From: Candidatus Anstonella stagnisolia
Lineage (GTDB): Archaea > Micrarchaeota > Micrarchaeia > Anstonellales > Anstonellaceae
Assembly: GCA_902384585.1 (NCBI GenBank)
Contig: CABMCJ010000004.1
Coordinates: 62,001-126,000 of the forward strand
Length of the DNA: 64,000 bases
Direction: 5' to 3'
A program made the position numbers and the translations under genes. The notes under the pieces were generated by a model that saw only the letters and a list, made by a program, of their open reading frames with translations, searched no databases and was not told the origin of the DNA. Position 1 is the stretch's first letter; the number at the start of each line of letters is the position of its first letter. Positions 8,796 through 18,864 of this stretch are shown here, in pieces.

Positions 8796-11700
8796 ATGCG
8801 TGGGCAGGCGACAGCATTACTTTTCTTCCTACTCCTAACTGTTCCCATCTCTTTTGCAATAGACGACCTGTGCGCGACGTGCGACCAGGTGGTGCTCCAG
8901 CCCACCGTAAGCGGCTCAATAATAACCGTGCAGGCAACGCACATAAGCCTGAAATACTACAACCAGTTGCAGCATTTACAAAAGCAGTCGGACTACCAGG
9001 ATTTGAGCAAGATAAACATACCTCCCGACGTTGTGGCAAAGGCATTTGATTCCCAGCTTGAGCCCCTAAAGGATGCCCCATTGCACTTCAAGCTTGAGGA
9101 TGCCCCCCTCGTGGATTCCTCAAACGCAGTTGCGTGCGACCCCGTAAATACAAATGCAGAGGGAGTTGCAGTTTGCGACGTAAAGTTTTATCGGAATGCA
9201 GACGGCAAGGCAGAGGAAACGTCCAAGCTGAGCAGGTGCAAGACCCTCCTTATTACATATGACGGATATTCCAATGGCATCACTTACAAACCCTCAATGG
9301 CACAGGTGGTGCTGTGCGGCGAGAACAACAATGCACTTGCCCAGATAGGCAAGGACATCACAAACGAGATAGACAATAGGCGCAACGACTGCGTGCCAGT
9401 CTTCATACTATTAGGGATACTGCTTGCAGCAATGTATTACTCAGGCAAAAACCCGCTTTCCCTCTTTGACATCACCACCCCAAGGCTGCCTGCGACAAGG
9501 AAATTCCGCATGGCAAAGACAGGAGTGATGGTGGGCTTTACAGAAAAAGGCTTGATGAACACGGCAATAATGAACAAGGCGCGCGATGCGCTTGCAGGCA
9601 CGATTGCTGCGAGCCTTGCATCTCAGAAATTAAAAGATGGGAAAAAACTTACTGCAAACGACCGGCGCGAAATAAAAAAAACCGTAAAGGACATACTTGA
9701 CGGCAAAGGCAAATACTCAGGCCTCAAGACACCTGCAGAAAAATCAGAAGCATTCGCAAAATTCATAGAGGTCAAATTTGGCGAGGGCAAGAAGGCCGAG
9801 CAGGCAACCCGTGCAGTGCAGGAACTTCTTGCGCTTTGGGCGATTGCGGATGAGGACAAGAAAAAGGCGGGATTTGCAAGAGGAGGCTACAATGCTGATG
9901 TAGCAAAGCATGTTGAAGACGAAATGAGACGACTGAGCGGCGACCACGCATTCGTGCGCGGCAGCAGGGCAGGCAAAAGAATAACAGAATTTGCTACAGG
10001 CACGATTACAGCCAAGGGCAGAACCTATAGATTTCTCCCCAGTTTCGCCAATTTCACCAACGTCCCTATAATAAAACAAACCCTGGGCAACGCAATGATT
10101 GCAACTGCCCAAAACCTCAACGTATGGGCGGCAATGCGCCGCGCAAAGCGCGAGGCTGCAGGTTCAGTTGTGGGGAACATCGCGCGCAAATCTGGCGTAA
10201 CAAAAAATACCCCTGTGCTGGGCCGCATGCTTGGCAAAACAATTGACAAGTACGACCCAAGGAACAAAAAACTCTCAACTTTCATGGACCCTGTATACAA
10301 GCTTGCGCGCGATGCAGTAGATACGCAGCATGCGCTCAGTGAGGAGCAGGTGCGCGAAATACTTGCAAGGACGCTGGCGACTGACGAGAAAAACCTCTCA
10401 GAACTTGCGGTCTGGACGCGCGACCAAAAAACAAACCGCCTCATATTGGCAATCAACAAGGAAGCGGCAGACCATTTGAAAAGTCTCGCAGACCAAGAAA
10501 AAATGCATGTACTTGCAGAAACACTTGCAATACTGAACCAGCTTAACAAGTACCATTCAGAAGCAGAAAAATACAATTATAATGAGAGCCTCGCACGCAT
10601 TGCAGCGCTTGCCAAAGAAATAAACGGCAGGGAAACTTTCAGCAAAAGCGAAATCGGAGTTTATGCCGGCAGGCTGGCTGCAATAAACGAGCTTGGGCAC
10701 GGGCTTTACGTGCTGGATGCAGCGGGCAATTCCGTGCATGACACAGACGGCAAATTAATCCCGATAATCTCTACAAAAGAACATTTATTCACCACAGGCG
10801 CAGATGCAACTGCCTTCAAAAGCGAACTGGCTGCCCACAGCTTGGTCTCTGATTTTGCCAAATTTGACGTAAGCAAGGCAACCCGCCTGGAAAATGGCAA
10901 GTCAGTAAGTTTCTCTGCAGGCGACAAGCTTTATCACGTTTCAAAAAGCGATGATAAACTGAATGTGCTCGTAGAGCACACCAAAAGCACCCATTTCATT
11001 GACCCTAAAGTCGTAAGGGACGCAACCGAGAAAATAAGGGCGCACATAGAAAGGGACATAGAAAGTGCAGACTTTCACACCCAAGTGGGCGCCTCAATGT
11101 ATTACAACCTACTTGAGAACATTGCAATGGGCTCCCATGCAAGTGAAACAGAGATGCAGAGCGCGCAGCTTTGGCTGCTCACAATACTAAGGAGGACTGC
11201 GGGCTTCCAGGAGGACGTGCAGGAGCAGCGCTTTGCCAACAAGGCTGACTTTGACAAAAGAGTAAAGCTCATAGAAAAAATACAAGAGCTAGCCAAACAA
11301 GTGCAGGATGGGGACTTCCTGGGCAAAACAAAGGGCAGGGACGGCGAAGCCTTCAGGGACAAGCTCAGGGGAGTGCTTTCTGAAGACTCTGAAATAAAGA
11401 AACTGATGTTCCGCATTGACCACGACCACCTTGAAATGTGCCTTGATACCTTGAGGCGCAGGGACATAATGGATTCTTTCATCAAGAAGGACACCTGCAT
11501 AAAGTTGAGGGAAGCGGAAACCAAAAAGAATTCAGAAAATTCCATAATGCGGCTGCTTGACATGGAATACCAGCATGAGGTAGCCACGCGCCAATTTTCC
11601 AGCAAGATATTTGGCTATGCTGAAAAAATCGCAGCCATGAAAGCAGATGACCCAGAGCGCATAACCAAAGCCGAAAGGCTGGCTGTTGTGATGAGGACAG

Positions 11701-11876
11701 TAAGCGATCCAGAATATGTGAAAACAGATGAGGCAAAGAAGAAAGCAAAGGACCATCAGATTGTCTCCCGTGATATAGGGGACTTCAAATTTGCAGCAGA
11801 GGAATTCCGCCCAATGCGCATGGCATTTGAGCGCATTATTGGCAAAATGGAAAGCAAGTTCAGCGATGAGTCATAG
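8796..11876 (+). CDS. Giant secreted/membrane-anchored protein: signal peptide, about 190-aa extracellular Cys-containing region, TM, large helical region
   Basis: 1026 aa; N-terminus MRGQATALLFFLLLTVPISFA, internal TM VPVFILLGILLAAMYY; TATA-like tatttttaag about 25-30 nt upstream. Ends with TAG at 11874-11876. Confidence 0.88.
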   Translation: MRGQATALLFFLLLTVPISFAIDDLCATCDQVVLQPTVSGSIITVQATHISLKYYNQLQHLQKQSDYQDLSKINIPPDVVAKAFDSQLEPLKDAPLHFKLEDAPLVDSSNAVACDPVNTNAEGVAVCDVKFYRNADGKAEETSKLSRCKTLLITYDGYSNGITYKPSMAQVVLCGENNNALAQIGKDITNEIDNRRNDCVPVFILLGILLAAMYYSGKNPLSLFDITTPRLPATRKFRMAKTGVMVGFTEKGLMNTAIMNKARDALAGTIAASLASQKLKDGKKLTANDRREIKKTVKDILDGKGKYSGLKTPAEKSEAFAKFIEVKFGEGKKAEQATRAVQELLALWAIADEDKKKAGFARGGYNADVAKHVEDEMRRLSGDHAFVRGSRAGKRITEFATGTITAKGRTYRFLPSFANFTNVPIIKQTLGNAMIATAQNLNVWAAMRRAKREAAGSVVGNIARKSGVTKNTPVLGRMLGKTIDKYDPRNKKLSTFMDPVYKLARDAVDTQHALSEEQVREILARTLATDEKNLSELAVWTRDQKTNRLILAINKEAADHLKSLADQEKMHVLAETLAILNQLNKYHSEAEKYNYNESLARIAALAKEINGRETFSKSEIGVYAGRLAAINELGHGLYVLDAAGNSVHDTDGKLIPIISTKEHLFTTGADATAFKSELAAHSLVSDFAKFDVSKATRLENGKSVSFSAGDKLYHVSKSDDKLNVLVEHTKSTHFIDPKVVRDATEKIRAHIERDIESADFHTQVGASMYYNLLENIAMGSHASETEMQSAQLWLLTILRRTAGFQEDVQEQRFANKADFDKRVKLIEKIQELAKQVQDGDFLGKTKGRDGEAFRDKLRGVLSEDSEIKKLMFRIDHDHLEMCLDTLRRRDIMDSFIKKDTCIKLREAETKKNSENSIMRLLDMEYQHEVATRQFSSKIFGYAEKIAAMKADDPERITKAERLAVVMRTVSDPEYVKTDEAKKKAKDHQIVSRDIGDFKFAAEEFRPMRMAFERIIGKMESKFSDES

Positions 11877-11909
11877 TTCCACCGCTGGAGCATAGTTAGG
11901 CTCAACGGC

Positions 11910-14762
11910 ATGATTGAGCATGACGAGAACACAAACCTCTACGGCTATTACTACCGCATGTACGAAAAGAACACCAACAACCTGCAGTGGCTCACGAACT
12001 GGTGGCTTGCAGAGCACGAAGACGGCCAGAAAAAGCTGAAAGAGCTGAAAGAATCCAAAATCAGCGAAGATGACCTCAAGACCCTAGGCAAGGACGATTA
12101 CCACAAGCTCATGGAACGCGGCGTGAAATACATAGACCTGAAGAAAGGGCTGTGGATTACGGACACGGACTTCCACACGCATCCCATGGCAATTCTGGAT
12201 GCGAATGCGCTGGTTGGTTGCCTGAAATCTAATGCGCATGGCGAGCTGGAATTTGATAACAACAAAGTTGCAAAAGCATGGGTGGAGAAATGGAAGGCAT
12301 TGCAGTACATGCCAATCACATCCGTATCAGAACGCCCCCTGAACTTCTACCTGCTCACCAATTTGTCGATGCCGGACATGCAAGGCCATCAGGAAGCAAG
12401 GAAGAATGACAAAGGCGAAGAGGAATGGTCAAGGATTCCAAACAGCAAGGAAGGATTGCAGCTTCTTGGAAACCTATCTGGCCACTTAAAGCCAACGCAA
12501 AAACCGAAACTGGATGATACAGGAAAGCCAATAATGCAAGCAGGCAGGCAAATAATGGAGACACTAATGGACACCCGCAAGCCTGACATATACGGCAAGC
12601 AGGCAAACGACATACGCACAAGCTATATGCAAAACCATTACATGCTCGTGCCGCGCGATTTGTTCCTCGAATCTGAAGATTTCAGGAGCGCAAGAAGCTC
12701 AGGTGGCAAAATAGGCAAGCTGTTTGGAAGCAAATACCCCGAACTGCTGCAAATGCCCGGCGGATTCATGGGCAAAGTATTTGGAGAGGAAAAATACCGC
12801 GAAAAAATCCAAAAGCACGTGGGCGGCTTCATAGAGGAAGTCAGCCTTGGGGCAACCTACTACAATTCGCTTCGCCTGCAAAGCTGGTTTGAAACGCAGG
12901 CGCGCATGCGCACTGCGCTTGACGATTTCAACAGGTCACTTGCACGCAGCGACAGCGACTTTGTAAGCGACAGCTGGAAAGAGGCTGAAAAAACAGAAGG
13001 GTCAGCAAGGAAGAAATACGAGTCTTTGCTAAACGAGCGAAACGAGGCGCAGCAAGCCCTCAATGCCATAATGAAACGTGCGCACACCAAGGCAGAGCTT
13101 AAGCTTGCGGAAGATGCGCTTAAGGTTGCCAAACAAGCTGCCAAAAATGCAGAAAATGCATACAAGGACTCGCTAAAAGCATGGAAGCAAAACAAGGATG
13201 ACCTTGAGGCAGACCGCAACATGTTCAGGCTCAAGCAAACCCTGTGGGACTACTATCAGGTTTCAGAGCGCGCATCCATGAGGGATCCAAGGGCAGGCAG
13301 CACCAGCGTAGGCACCAGCCAGCCCTTCCCGACAGGTTACCATACAGGTCAGCAAATGTACGAGCCTGTCGAAGCGGTATTCGGCTTTGGGATACTTCCG
13401 GACCAGGATGCGCTGCACCGCTTCACATACCGCCTTGCATACCGCGTAAATTATTCGTTCGTAACGCACACGAGGGGTGCATACGGCATGCTTGCAGGCT
13501 ACCCTGTAAGAAGCGACATATACGAAGGACCCCCCACTGCGCAAAACTATGCAATCACGGAAGCGCTGCGCACGCTTTTCAAGCCCGGCGGCAGCTGGAT
13601 TTCAACGAACTGGAGAGCACCCTACGTGCGCGAAATGTCAGAATACACGCATCCGCTGCAGCACAAGCATTTCCTTGGGATTGGAATAGCGGAGTCGGCT
13701 GGCACGTATGAAAGCAAGATGATGCCCCTCACTTTCAAGGCACCTGGCTCAACAGATGAGCACGAGGCGGCCGTCCGGTTTAAGATGCTAAAAGAAGGCA
13801 AGACGAAGAAGGAAATAGACACTTACCTTGCCCGTGAAGACTATGCATTTGGCGAGACAGCAGAGCGCAAGCACAAGCGCCTATTGCAACAGCAAGTATC
13901 AGATGAGCTGGACGAAAATGGCCAGCCAGTGATTCTAAACAAATACAAGCAGCCCTGGTACGTAAAAATCCCTATTGTAAAGGACGTGCTTGGCGAAACC
14001 TATTATTCCATCATAAACCGTACTGGTGACAAATACACCGCGCACGGCGAACGCATGAGGGACTATGAGTTTTACACAATGAGTTACCGCAATTATGAAA
14101 AAGCCTTCCCGCCAGGAATGAACTTCCTTGACTGGCAAGAAAGGCAGCACCTTGCGCCCCGCCTTGCAAGTTACGCCCTTAGCTTTGGCAGTTTGGCAAG
14201 GAATGCCGGCACGCTCCAGCTTGCACTGTCAAAAGAAGGCGGCAGGGCGGAATCTTATGCCTCCCTGCTGCGACGCGATGCAAATGCAGATGTAACCGTG
14301 GCAACCATGAACCTTATTTCACTTGCAGCAAGCCGCGAGCACGAAATACGCATATTCTCGCCCTTCCAGTTCACCCCGACCATAATCGCAATGAGCCCTG
14401 GCTGGGGGGCAACAAAGTTCATATTTTCAAAGGTAAGCGATTCTGTTAAAGGAATGAAAGGCAGCGGCCCGCTCACCATGGAACGGGCTTGGAACTACAT
14501 GGCACCGGCATTCCAGAAGAACTGGTATGAAAACAGGGTGCAGTGCTCCAACGGGCATCTTCACCTTCGAGGCACAGGATGCCCGCACTGCCAGGCTTTG
14601 TCAGCCAGGGGCGCCATAATGGAAGAAATAGAAGAAGACCACAGCGCCACATTAAAAGAAGTGCACAAAGAACACGAGGAAATGGCAATGAACATGCGCA
14701 AAAAGGAAGCAGCGCTTGCAAAGACTTTCCACGAGCGTGCATTAATAAAAAAAGCAGCATAA
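11910..14762 (+). CDS. Giant protein with C-terminal zinc ribbon, in the same frame as the preceding ORF
   Basis: 950 aa; C-terminal CSNGHLHLRGTGCPHC; reading frame is open upstream to the TAG at 11874. Confidence 0.85.
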   Translation: MIEHDENTNLYGYYYRMYEKNTNNLQWLTNWWLAEHEDGQKKLKELKESKISEDDLKTLGKDDYHKLMERGVKYIDLKKGLWITDTDFHTHPMAILDANALVGCLKSNAHGELEFDNNKVAKAWVEKWKALQYMPITSVSERPLNFYLLTNLSMPDMQGHQEARKNDKGEEEWSRIPNSKEGLQLLGNLSGHLKPTQKPKLDDTGKPIMQAGRQIMETLMDTRKPDIYGKQANDIRTSYMQNHYMLVPRDLFLESEDFRSARSSGGKIGKLFGSKYPELLQMPGGFMGKVFGEEKYREKIQKHVGGFIEEVSLGATYYNSLRLQSWFETQARMRTALDDFNRSLARSDSDFVSDSWKEAEKTEGSARKKYESLLNERNEAQQALNAIMKRAHTKAELKLAEDALKVAKQAAKNAENAYKDSLKAWKQNKDDLEADRNMFRLKQTLWDYYQVSERASMRDPRAGSTSVGTSQPFPTGYHTGQQMYEPVEAVFGFGILPDQDALHRFTYRLAYRVNYSFVTHTRGAYGMLAGYPVRSDIYEGPPTAQNYAITEALRTLFKPGGSWISTNWRAPYVREMSEYTHPLQHKHFLGIGIAESAGTYESKMMPLTFKAPGSTDEHEAAVRFKMLKEGKTKKEIDTYLAREDYAFGETAERKHKRLLQQQVSDELDENGQPVILNKYKQPWYVKIPIVKDVLGETYYSIINRTGDKYTAHGERMRDYEFYTMSYRNYEKAFPPGMNFLDWQERQHLAPRLASYALSFGSLARNAGTLQLALSKEGGRAESYASLLRRDANADVTVATMNLISLAASREHEIRIFSPFQFTPTIIAMSPGWGATKFIFSKVSDSVKGMKGSGPLTMERAWNYMAPAFQKNWYENRVQCSNGHLHLRGTGCPHCQALSARGAIMEEIEEDHSATLKEVHKEHEEMAMNMRKKEAALAKTFHERALIKKAA

Positions 14763-14786
14763 TCCAACCAACGCAGGTGAAAAACC

Positions 14787-16955
14787 TTGAAAAAATTCCT
14801 ATTCCCAATCCTGATAGCACTAATCCTGTTCGGCTGCATCACGGTTACGGATGCGCAGAAAATAAAGAAGCCGGCTGAAAAAACAAAAATTTTCGAGAAC
14901 GTTGAGGATTTGTGCTCGGACATTGGCGGCCCCACCCCGTGCACGTGCATGGTGTGCGAAAACAAGTCCTCCCTCCTTGGGGATTTGCTGCCCAAAATAA
15001 GCGAAAACACCCTAAAGGGCGGCAAGTGCGAGCTAATCCCGTGCAACAATGAAATCTTTGACAAGGTCCTAAACGACGAAAAAGACAACAAATTCCCGCA
15101 AAAGTTTCTCCTTGGGCAGGGCGCAAGCTTTGCGGAGTTCAAGAGTGCAAACCAATACTGCAACAATTCCCTCTCCCTGGCTGTAAAATGGATGGTGGGC
15201 GACAAGCAGCCTCCAATAACGCCCCTTGGCAGCCGCGCAGCATGCTTCCTTGAGCGGAATGTAATCCCGCTTTACATATACTATACAAAAGGGGCTGCAA
15301 TAAGCGCGCAGGCAGCAACCGACATAGGCACCCAGCTTAAGGATGCAGGCCCAGTAATAGTTACGACCGAAATAAATTTTGATTCGTCCGACGCATCCGC
15401 AGTTTCAAAAGTGAAAGACCAAATAAACGCATACAAGGCAGCATGCCCCAAATGCCTTGTTGCACTCTCCCCAAAAGACATGGATTTGGAAGCAGTGGAA
15501 AAGTTCCACTCGGACACAACAGTTTGGAATAAAATAGACATGATAGGGCAGGGCATAATGCTGAACAAGGACACAAACGGCATATGCGAACCTGAGGCGC
15601 TTATTGGAAAGCGCATGGTTTTTGCAAAGAAAATGCTCAACACATACCACAAGCCCACGATATGGCTTTATGTAGGCATTTCAACAGGCACGCAGGACCC
15701 GGATGGCAATGCCGGATGCACGTTCACTGACAAGAGCGTTGCAAAGGCGTACGAATACATGATGGGCACTATGCAGCCCCTTATCTCCTCAGGCGTAATC
15801 GGATATTCCCCATACGCATTCGTGGATGGCACAAACCCGCTTGAATGCACCGGGGATGCCTGCAACTTCGGCCTCATGGATTCCGATGGGAAGGAAAAGG
15901 AGCCGCAATTCAGCTCATGGTTCGCGGACTGCCAGTATTATACGCAGGAAGACGCCCCAAGCTTTATTTCATATTCCACAAACGGGCTTGGCAACCGCTG
16001 CTCCTATGCGGACAACCAGAAGATGCTCACAAGATTGGTGAGCGAGGCAGGGGACGTGTACGAGCCGCCTGCGCTCAACATACAGCCCGTGAAATCAACA
16101 ATCGCATGCGACTCCTGCATAAGCTATGAAAAGGCGCTTCCAAGCAACTTCGGGACTGTTTCTGCAGTGGAGACCAGCATGTGCACGCAATACCCTGCCC
16201 TTGATGCGGTCCCGGACCGCTTTGACGTTTCCGCCCTCCTAATGCGCGCAATTTTCGCGCAGGAAAGCTCCTTTGATGCCTGCGCAATAAGCTATGTGCC
16301 TGCCAGCACAACGTGCGGCGGCATAGATTCAAGCGCAATAAGCTCCTGGAGCCCTTACAATACCCAGGCATGCCCCAACGTCCAGCCAAGCACTGACATG
16401 TACGTGGACACAAGCGTATCAAATTACAACGACCCCTCGGCGCGCTGCAAGAGCCGCTCCCAGATACCAGCAGGATACGTGGGTGCAAAGTGCAAGCCCT
16501 GCGCCTTCGGGATTTCCCAATGCATAGAGCTTCCAGGGCAGGAATACAAGAAAAGGGGCATGCAAATACCCGATGCAATAAAGCAATGCGGAGGGGAGAA
16601 TTACAATCCCTTCTCCCCAGGGGACAGCGCATGCTGCGGCTCCACAAAGCTCTACGATTACATCAAAAGTGCAAGGGACATAATAAGCAGCCACGATAAG
16701 CTTAGCACTGCAGCGGACAAGGAATGGTACGAGGCATACCTTGCGCTCATGTCCTACCATGGCGGCCCTGCGCGCACAAAATCAAAGGTCGACTATTACT
16801 ACAATAGCGGAAGCTCAAGCGATTCCTGCTACGAAAGCAACAAGGACACGCTTGTCGCATACCTCTCGGCGTGCGTGGACAACTACCCTGTCGGCGTGCT
16901 TGGGAAATACCAGGGGCTTGTGAACGTGTGCAACACGGATTGCAAGAAGAGCTAA
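14787..16955 (+). CDS. Cys-rich secreted lipoprotein with possible TIM-barrel-like middle and C-terminal lytic transglycosylase-like (SLT/lysozyme-fold) domain
   Basis: TTG start with SD GCAGGTGA at 14774-14781; lipobox-like ILFGC; SLT-like motifs LLMRAIFAQESSFDA, AFGISQ, NPFSPGDSACCG..LYDYI, YLALMSYHGGPA. Confidence 0.8.
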   Translation: MKKFLFPILIALILFGCITVTDAQKIKKPAEKTKIFENVEDLCSDIGGPTPCTCMVCENKSSLLGDLLPKISENTLKGGKCELIPCNNEIFDKVLNDEKDNKFPQKFLLGQGASFAEFKSANQYCNNSLSLAVKWMVGDKQPPITPLGSRAACFLERNVIPLYIYYTKGAAISAQAATDIGTQLKDAGPVIVTTEINFDSSDASAVSKVKDQINAYKAACPKCLVALSPKDMDLEAVEKFHSDTTVWNKIDMIGQGIMLNKDTNGICEPEALIGKRMVFAKKMLNTYHKPTIWLYVGISTGTQDPDGNAGCTFTDKSVAKAYEYMMGTMQPLISSGVIGYSPYAFVDGTNPLECTGDACNFGLMDSDGKEKEPQFSSWFADCQYYTQEDAPSFISYSTNGLGNRCSYADNQKMLTRLVSEAGDVYEPPALNIQPVKSTIACDSCISYEKALPSNFGTVSAVETSMCTQYPALDAVPDRFDVSALLMRAIFAQESSFDACAISYVPASTTCGGIDSSAISSWSPYNTQACPNVQPSTDMYVDTSVSNYNDPSARCKSRSQIPAGYVGAKCKPCAFGISQCIELPGQEYKKRGMQIPDAIKQCGGENYNPFSPGDSACCGSTKLYDYIKSARDIISSHDKLSTAADKEWYEAYLALMSYHGGPARTKSKVDYYYNSGSSSDSCYESNKDTLVAYLSACVDNYPVGVLGKYQGLVNVCNTDCKKS

Positions 16956-17115
16956 AAAGAAAATCAATGAAAATTAAAAGAGCCCGCCAAAGAAAATAAG
17001 GCGCCAGGCGCTGCCCCTAATTAAAAGAAAAAGCCCGGCACTAGCCCGCTAATCAAAATAAAAAATCAGAAACGCTCCCGCTAATTAAAAGAAAAATAAA
17101 AAATTAGAAAAAAGC

Positions 17116-17571
17116 CTAATTCTCTTCGTGCGTGTGCGTGCTTTCGTGCGCCTGCGCAGTCTCTTTTTCCCTTTCCATCTCAAGCATTTGCTTGCTTCTC
17201 ATGGTGTCTTTGGGGAAGTGCCTTCCGCGCATGAAGAAATTCTTCTCGTAGGTCTTTGCCTCGAACTTGCTTGCGATTATGTCGCAAATACCCTCGGTGT
17301 CAAAGTCCTTGCATGAGAATATGTCAAAGCTCATGTAGCCCTTTTCAACAAAGGTGTGCGTGCTTATGTGCGATTCCGCAATCAGCACAATGCCCGATAC
17401 CCCCCAGTCCTCAGGCTTAAGCCCGCTGTACGAAAATACGTACGGCGGCATGATTTTTGTCATTCCCATCAGTGCAGGCAGTTCGCTCAAAAAAGCGTGA
17501 ATATAATTTACGTCCTTCAGTTTTTTCTTGTTGCATCCATACATGTCGATTGTCAAGTGTGGTCCAAACAT
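17116..17571 (-). CDS. speD: S-adenosylmethionine decarboxylase proenzyme family (SpeD-like)
   Basis: Pyruvoyl-forming motif ESHISTHTF and MYGCNKKKLKD N-terminus. Confidence 0.85.
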   Translation of the reverse strand: MFGPHLTIDMYGCNKKKLKDVNYIHAFLSELPALMGMTKIMPPYVFSYSGLKPEDWGVSGIVLIAESHISTHTFVEKGYMSFDIFSCKDFDTEGICDIIASKFEAKTYEKNFFMRGRHFPKDTMRSKQMLEMEREKETAQAHESTHTHEEN

Positions 17572-17915
17572 CTGCGTCGTTTCCTCCTGGAACTCACCCT
17601 ATTGCGGGTTAAATTCTGAAGGATATTGCTTGCGGCATCATTTATAAATCTTTGTTTTTTTGGGGCTGTTTGGAGCCTTAAAACGCCTCCAAACTCAAAT
17701 GAGAGCCTCAATAGCTTCTTTTGCCAAAAACAAACGATTTATAGCGTCTTTTTCCCATTTTGGTGCTGTAATAGCGTTTTTAGCCCAATTTGCGCTTCAT
17801 TCCTTTCTTTTGCCTCAAAAAAAGCACTACAATGCGCAATTTTTCCACGTGAAAATTTTGCACAAATTTTCCCCTTTCCGCGCACTTTCTTAAACTCATC
17901 CGCCCCAATGCATGC

Positions 17916-18470
17916 ATGGCGAACTGCTCCCGTTGCGGCTCAATGCTTCCAGAATATTCCGCCGGCGGACTGTGCCCTTCCTGCTCTTCCCTTGCTGATG
18001 CCGACAACGTGCAATGCCAGCGCTGCGGCATGTACCTTCCCTCGCACGAGCTCAAGATGCTCAATTCGCGCCTTTATTGTGCCTACTGCGCAATGGACGT
18101 GCAGGACGAGATTGAACGGCAGAGGAAAATCGCAGAGCATCCAGCGGCACCAGACCAGCCGCAGAAAAAAACCACTGCGCCTTCTTCGGATTCCCCATCG
18201 CACGGAGGCCCAGCCTCCCCTCTTGGCGAGATTGCAACGCCTGTTTCGGCTTCCCAGGGCGAGCCTCTTGCGCAACACGCATCAACTGAAAGCGGAACTT
18301 GCGAGCGCTGCGGCGTAAGCGCTCTGCAGCTTTACCAATACAAGGGGAGGAAACTCTGCGCTTCCTGCACAAAAGAAGAGGGCGGCAGCATAGAGCCTGC
18401 AAAAAGCTTTTTCCACAAGATGCATGAATACGTCGCAAAATTGCTGCTTTTCAAAAATAAGAAGAACTAA
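17916..18470 (+). CDS. Multi zinc-ribbon protein
   Basis: Repeated CxxC pairs: CSRCGSMLP..CPSC, CQRCGMYLP..CAYC, CERCGVSAL..CASC. Confidence 0.75.
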   Translation: MANCSRCGSMLPEYSAGGLCPSCSSLADADNVQCQRCGMYLPSHELKMLNSRLYCAYCAMDVQDEIERQRKIAEHPAAPDQPQKKTTAPSSDSPSHGGPASPLGEIATPVSASQGEPLAQHASTESGTCERCGVSALQLYQYKGRKLCASCTKEEGGSIEPAKSFFHKMHEYVAKLLLFKNKKN

Positions 18471-18540
18471 TCGCCTGCTTTTTCCCAAAATGCCTGCTTT
18501 TTCCCAAAAGCAATTTTCCCTGCGCCGCGCAAAAAGGCGC

Positions 18541-18864
18541 TTACTTGCTTTTCCTCAAAAGTGACGCAACAGTCCCGCTTGACCGCACGCATTCAAGGCG
18601 CGCCTCCTTTCCAGCGATTGAATTCACAAGCGAGAGGCACACCACCATCCTCTCAAGCAAATCCCGCTGCACCCTCACAATCCCCATCCTTTTCGAATAT
18701 TCAAAATGCACGAGCTTGAAAGCCGCTTTTGACATTCCGCTTTCCCCGAAAAATCCCAGCACGTTCTCGTGCACGCAGTTGCGGATTTCGCTCTCGGAAA
18801 CAATTGCATTTCCAATAACACGGAAGTGCACGTACCTTTTTTTGAAGCGTTCTGTTGCCTTCAT
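18541..18864 (-). CDS. rnp2: RNase P protein component 2 (Pop5/Rnp2)
   Basis: 107 aa, RYVHFRVIG...; adjacent to Rpp30-like gene in the conserved archaeal order. Confidence 0.75.
   Translation of the reverse strand: MKATERFKKRYVHFRVIGNAIVSESEIRNCVHENVLGFFGESGMSKAAFKLVHFEYSKRMGIVRVQRDLLERMVVCLSLVNSIAGKEARLECVRSSGTVASLLRKSK

Noticed and set aside
11874-11876. Pyrrolysine or genome-wide amber recoding to explain the in-frame TAG
   Set aside because: TAG serves as a normal terminator for MCM, Rio1 and others in this window, and no pyl genes or suppressor tRNA are visible; left as an open local question only.
17651-17830. CRISPR array
   Set aside because: Units are contiguous, 30-bp period and poorly conserved, with no unique spacers between constant repeats and no cas genes in the window.
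17660-17893. ORF of 77 aa over the 30-bp repeats (IASFAKNKRF IASFSHFGAV IAFLAQFALH)
   Set aside because: The repeat period is a multiple of 3 so an open frame is expected; no start signal or coding signature. Treated as non-coding repeat.
18473-18509. Two-copy 19-bp tandem repeat GCCTGCTTTTTCCCAAAA
   Set aside because: Only two units in a T-rich convergent gap; likely a terminator region or slippage duplication, with no further support.
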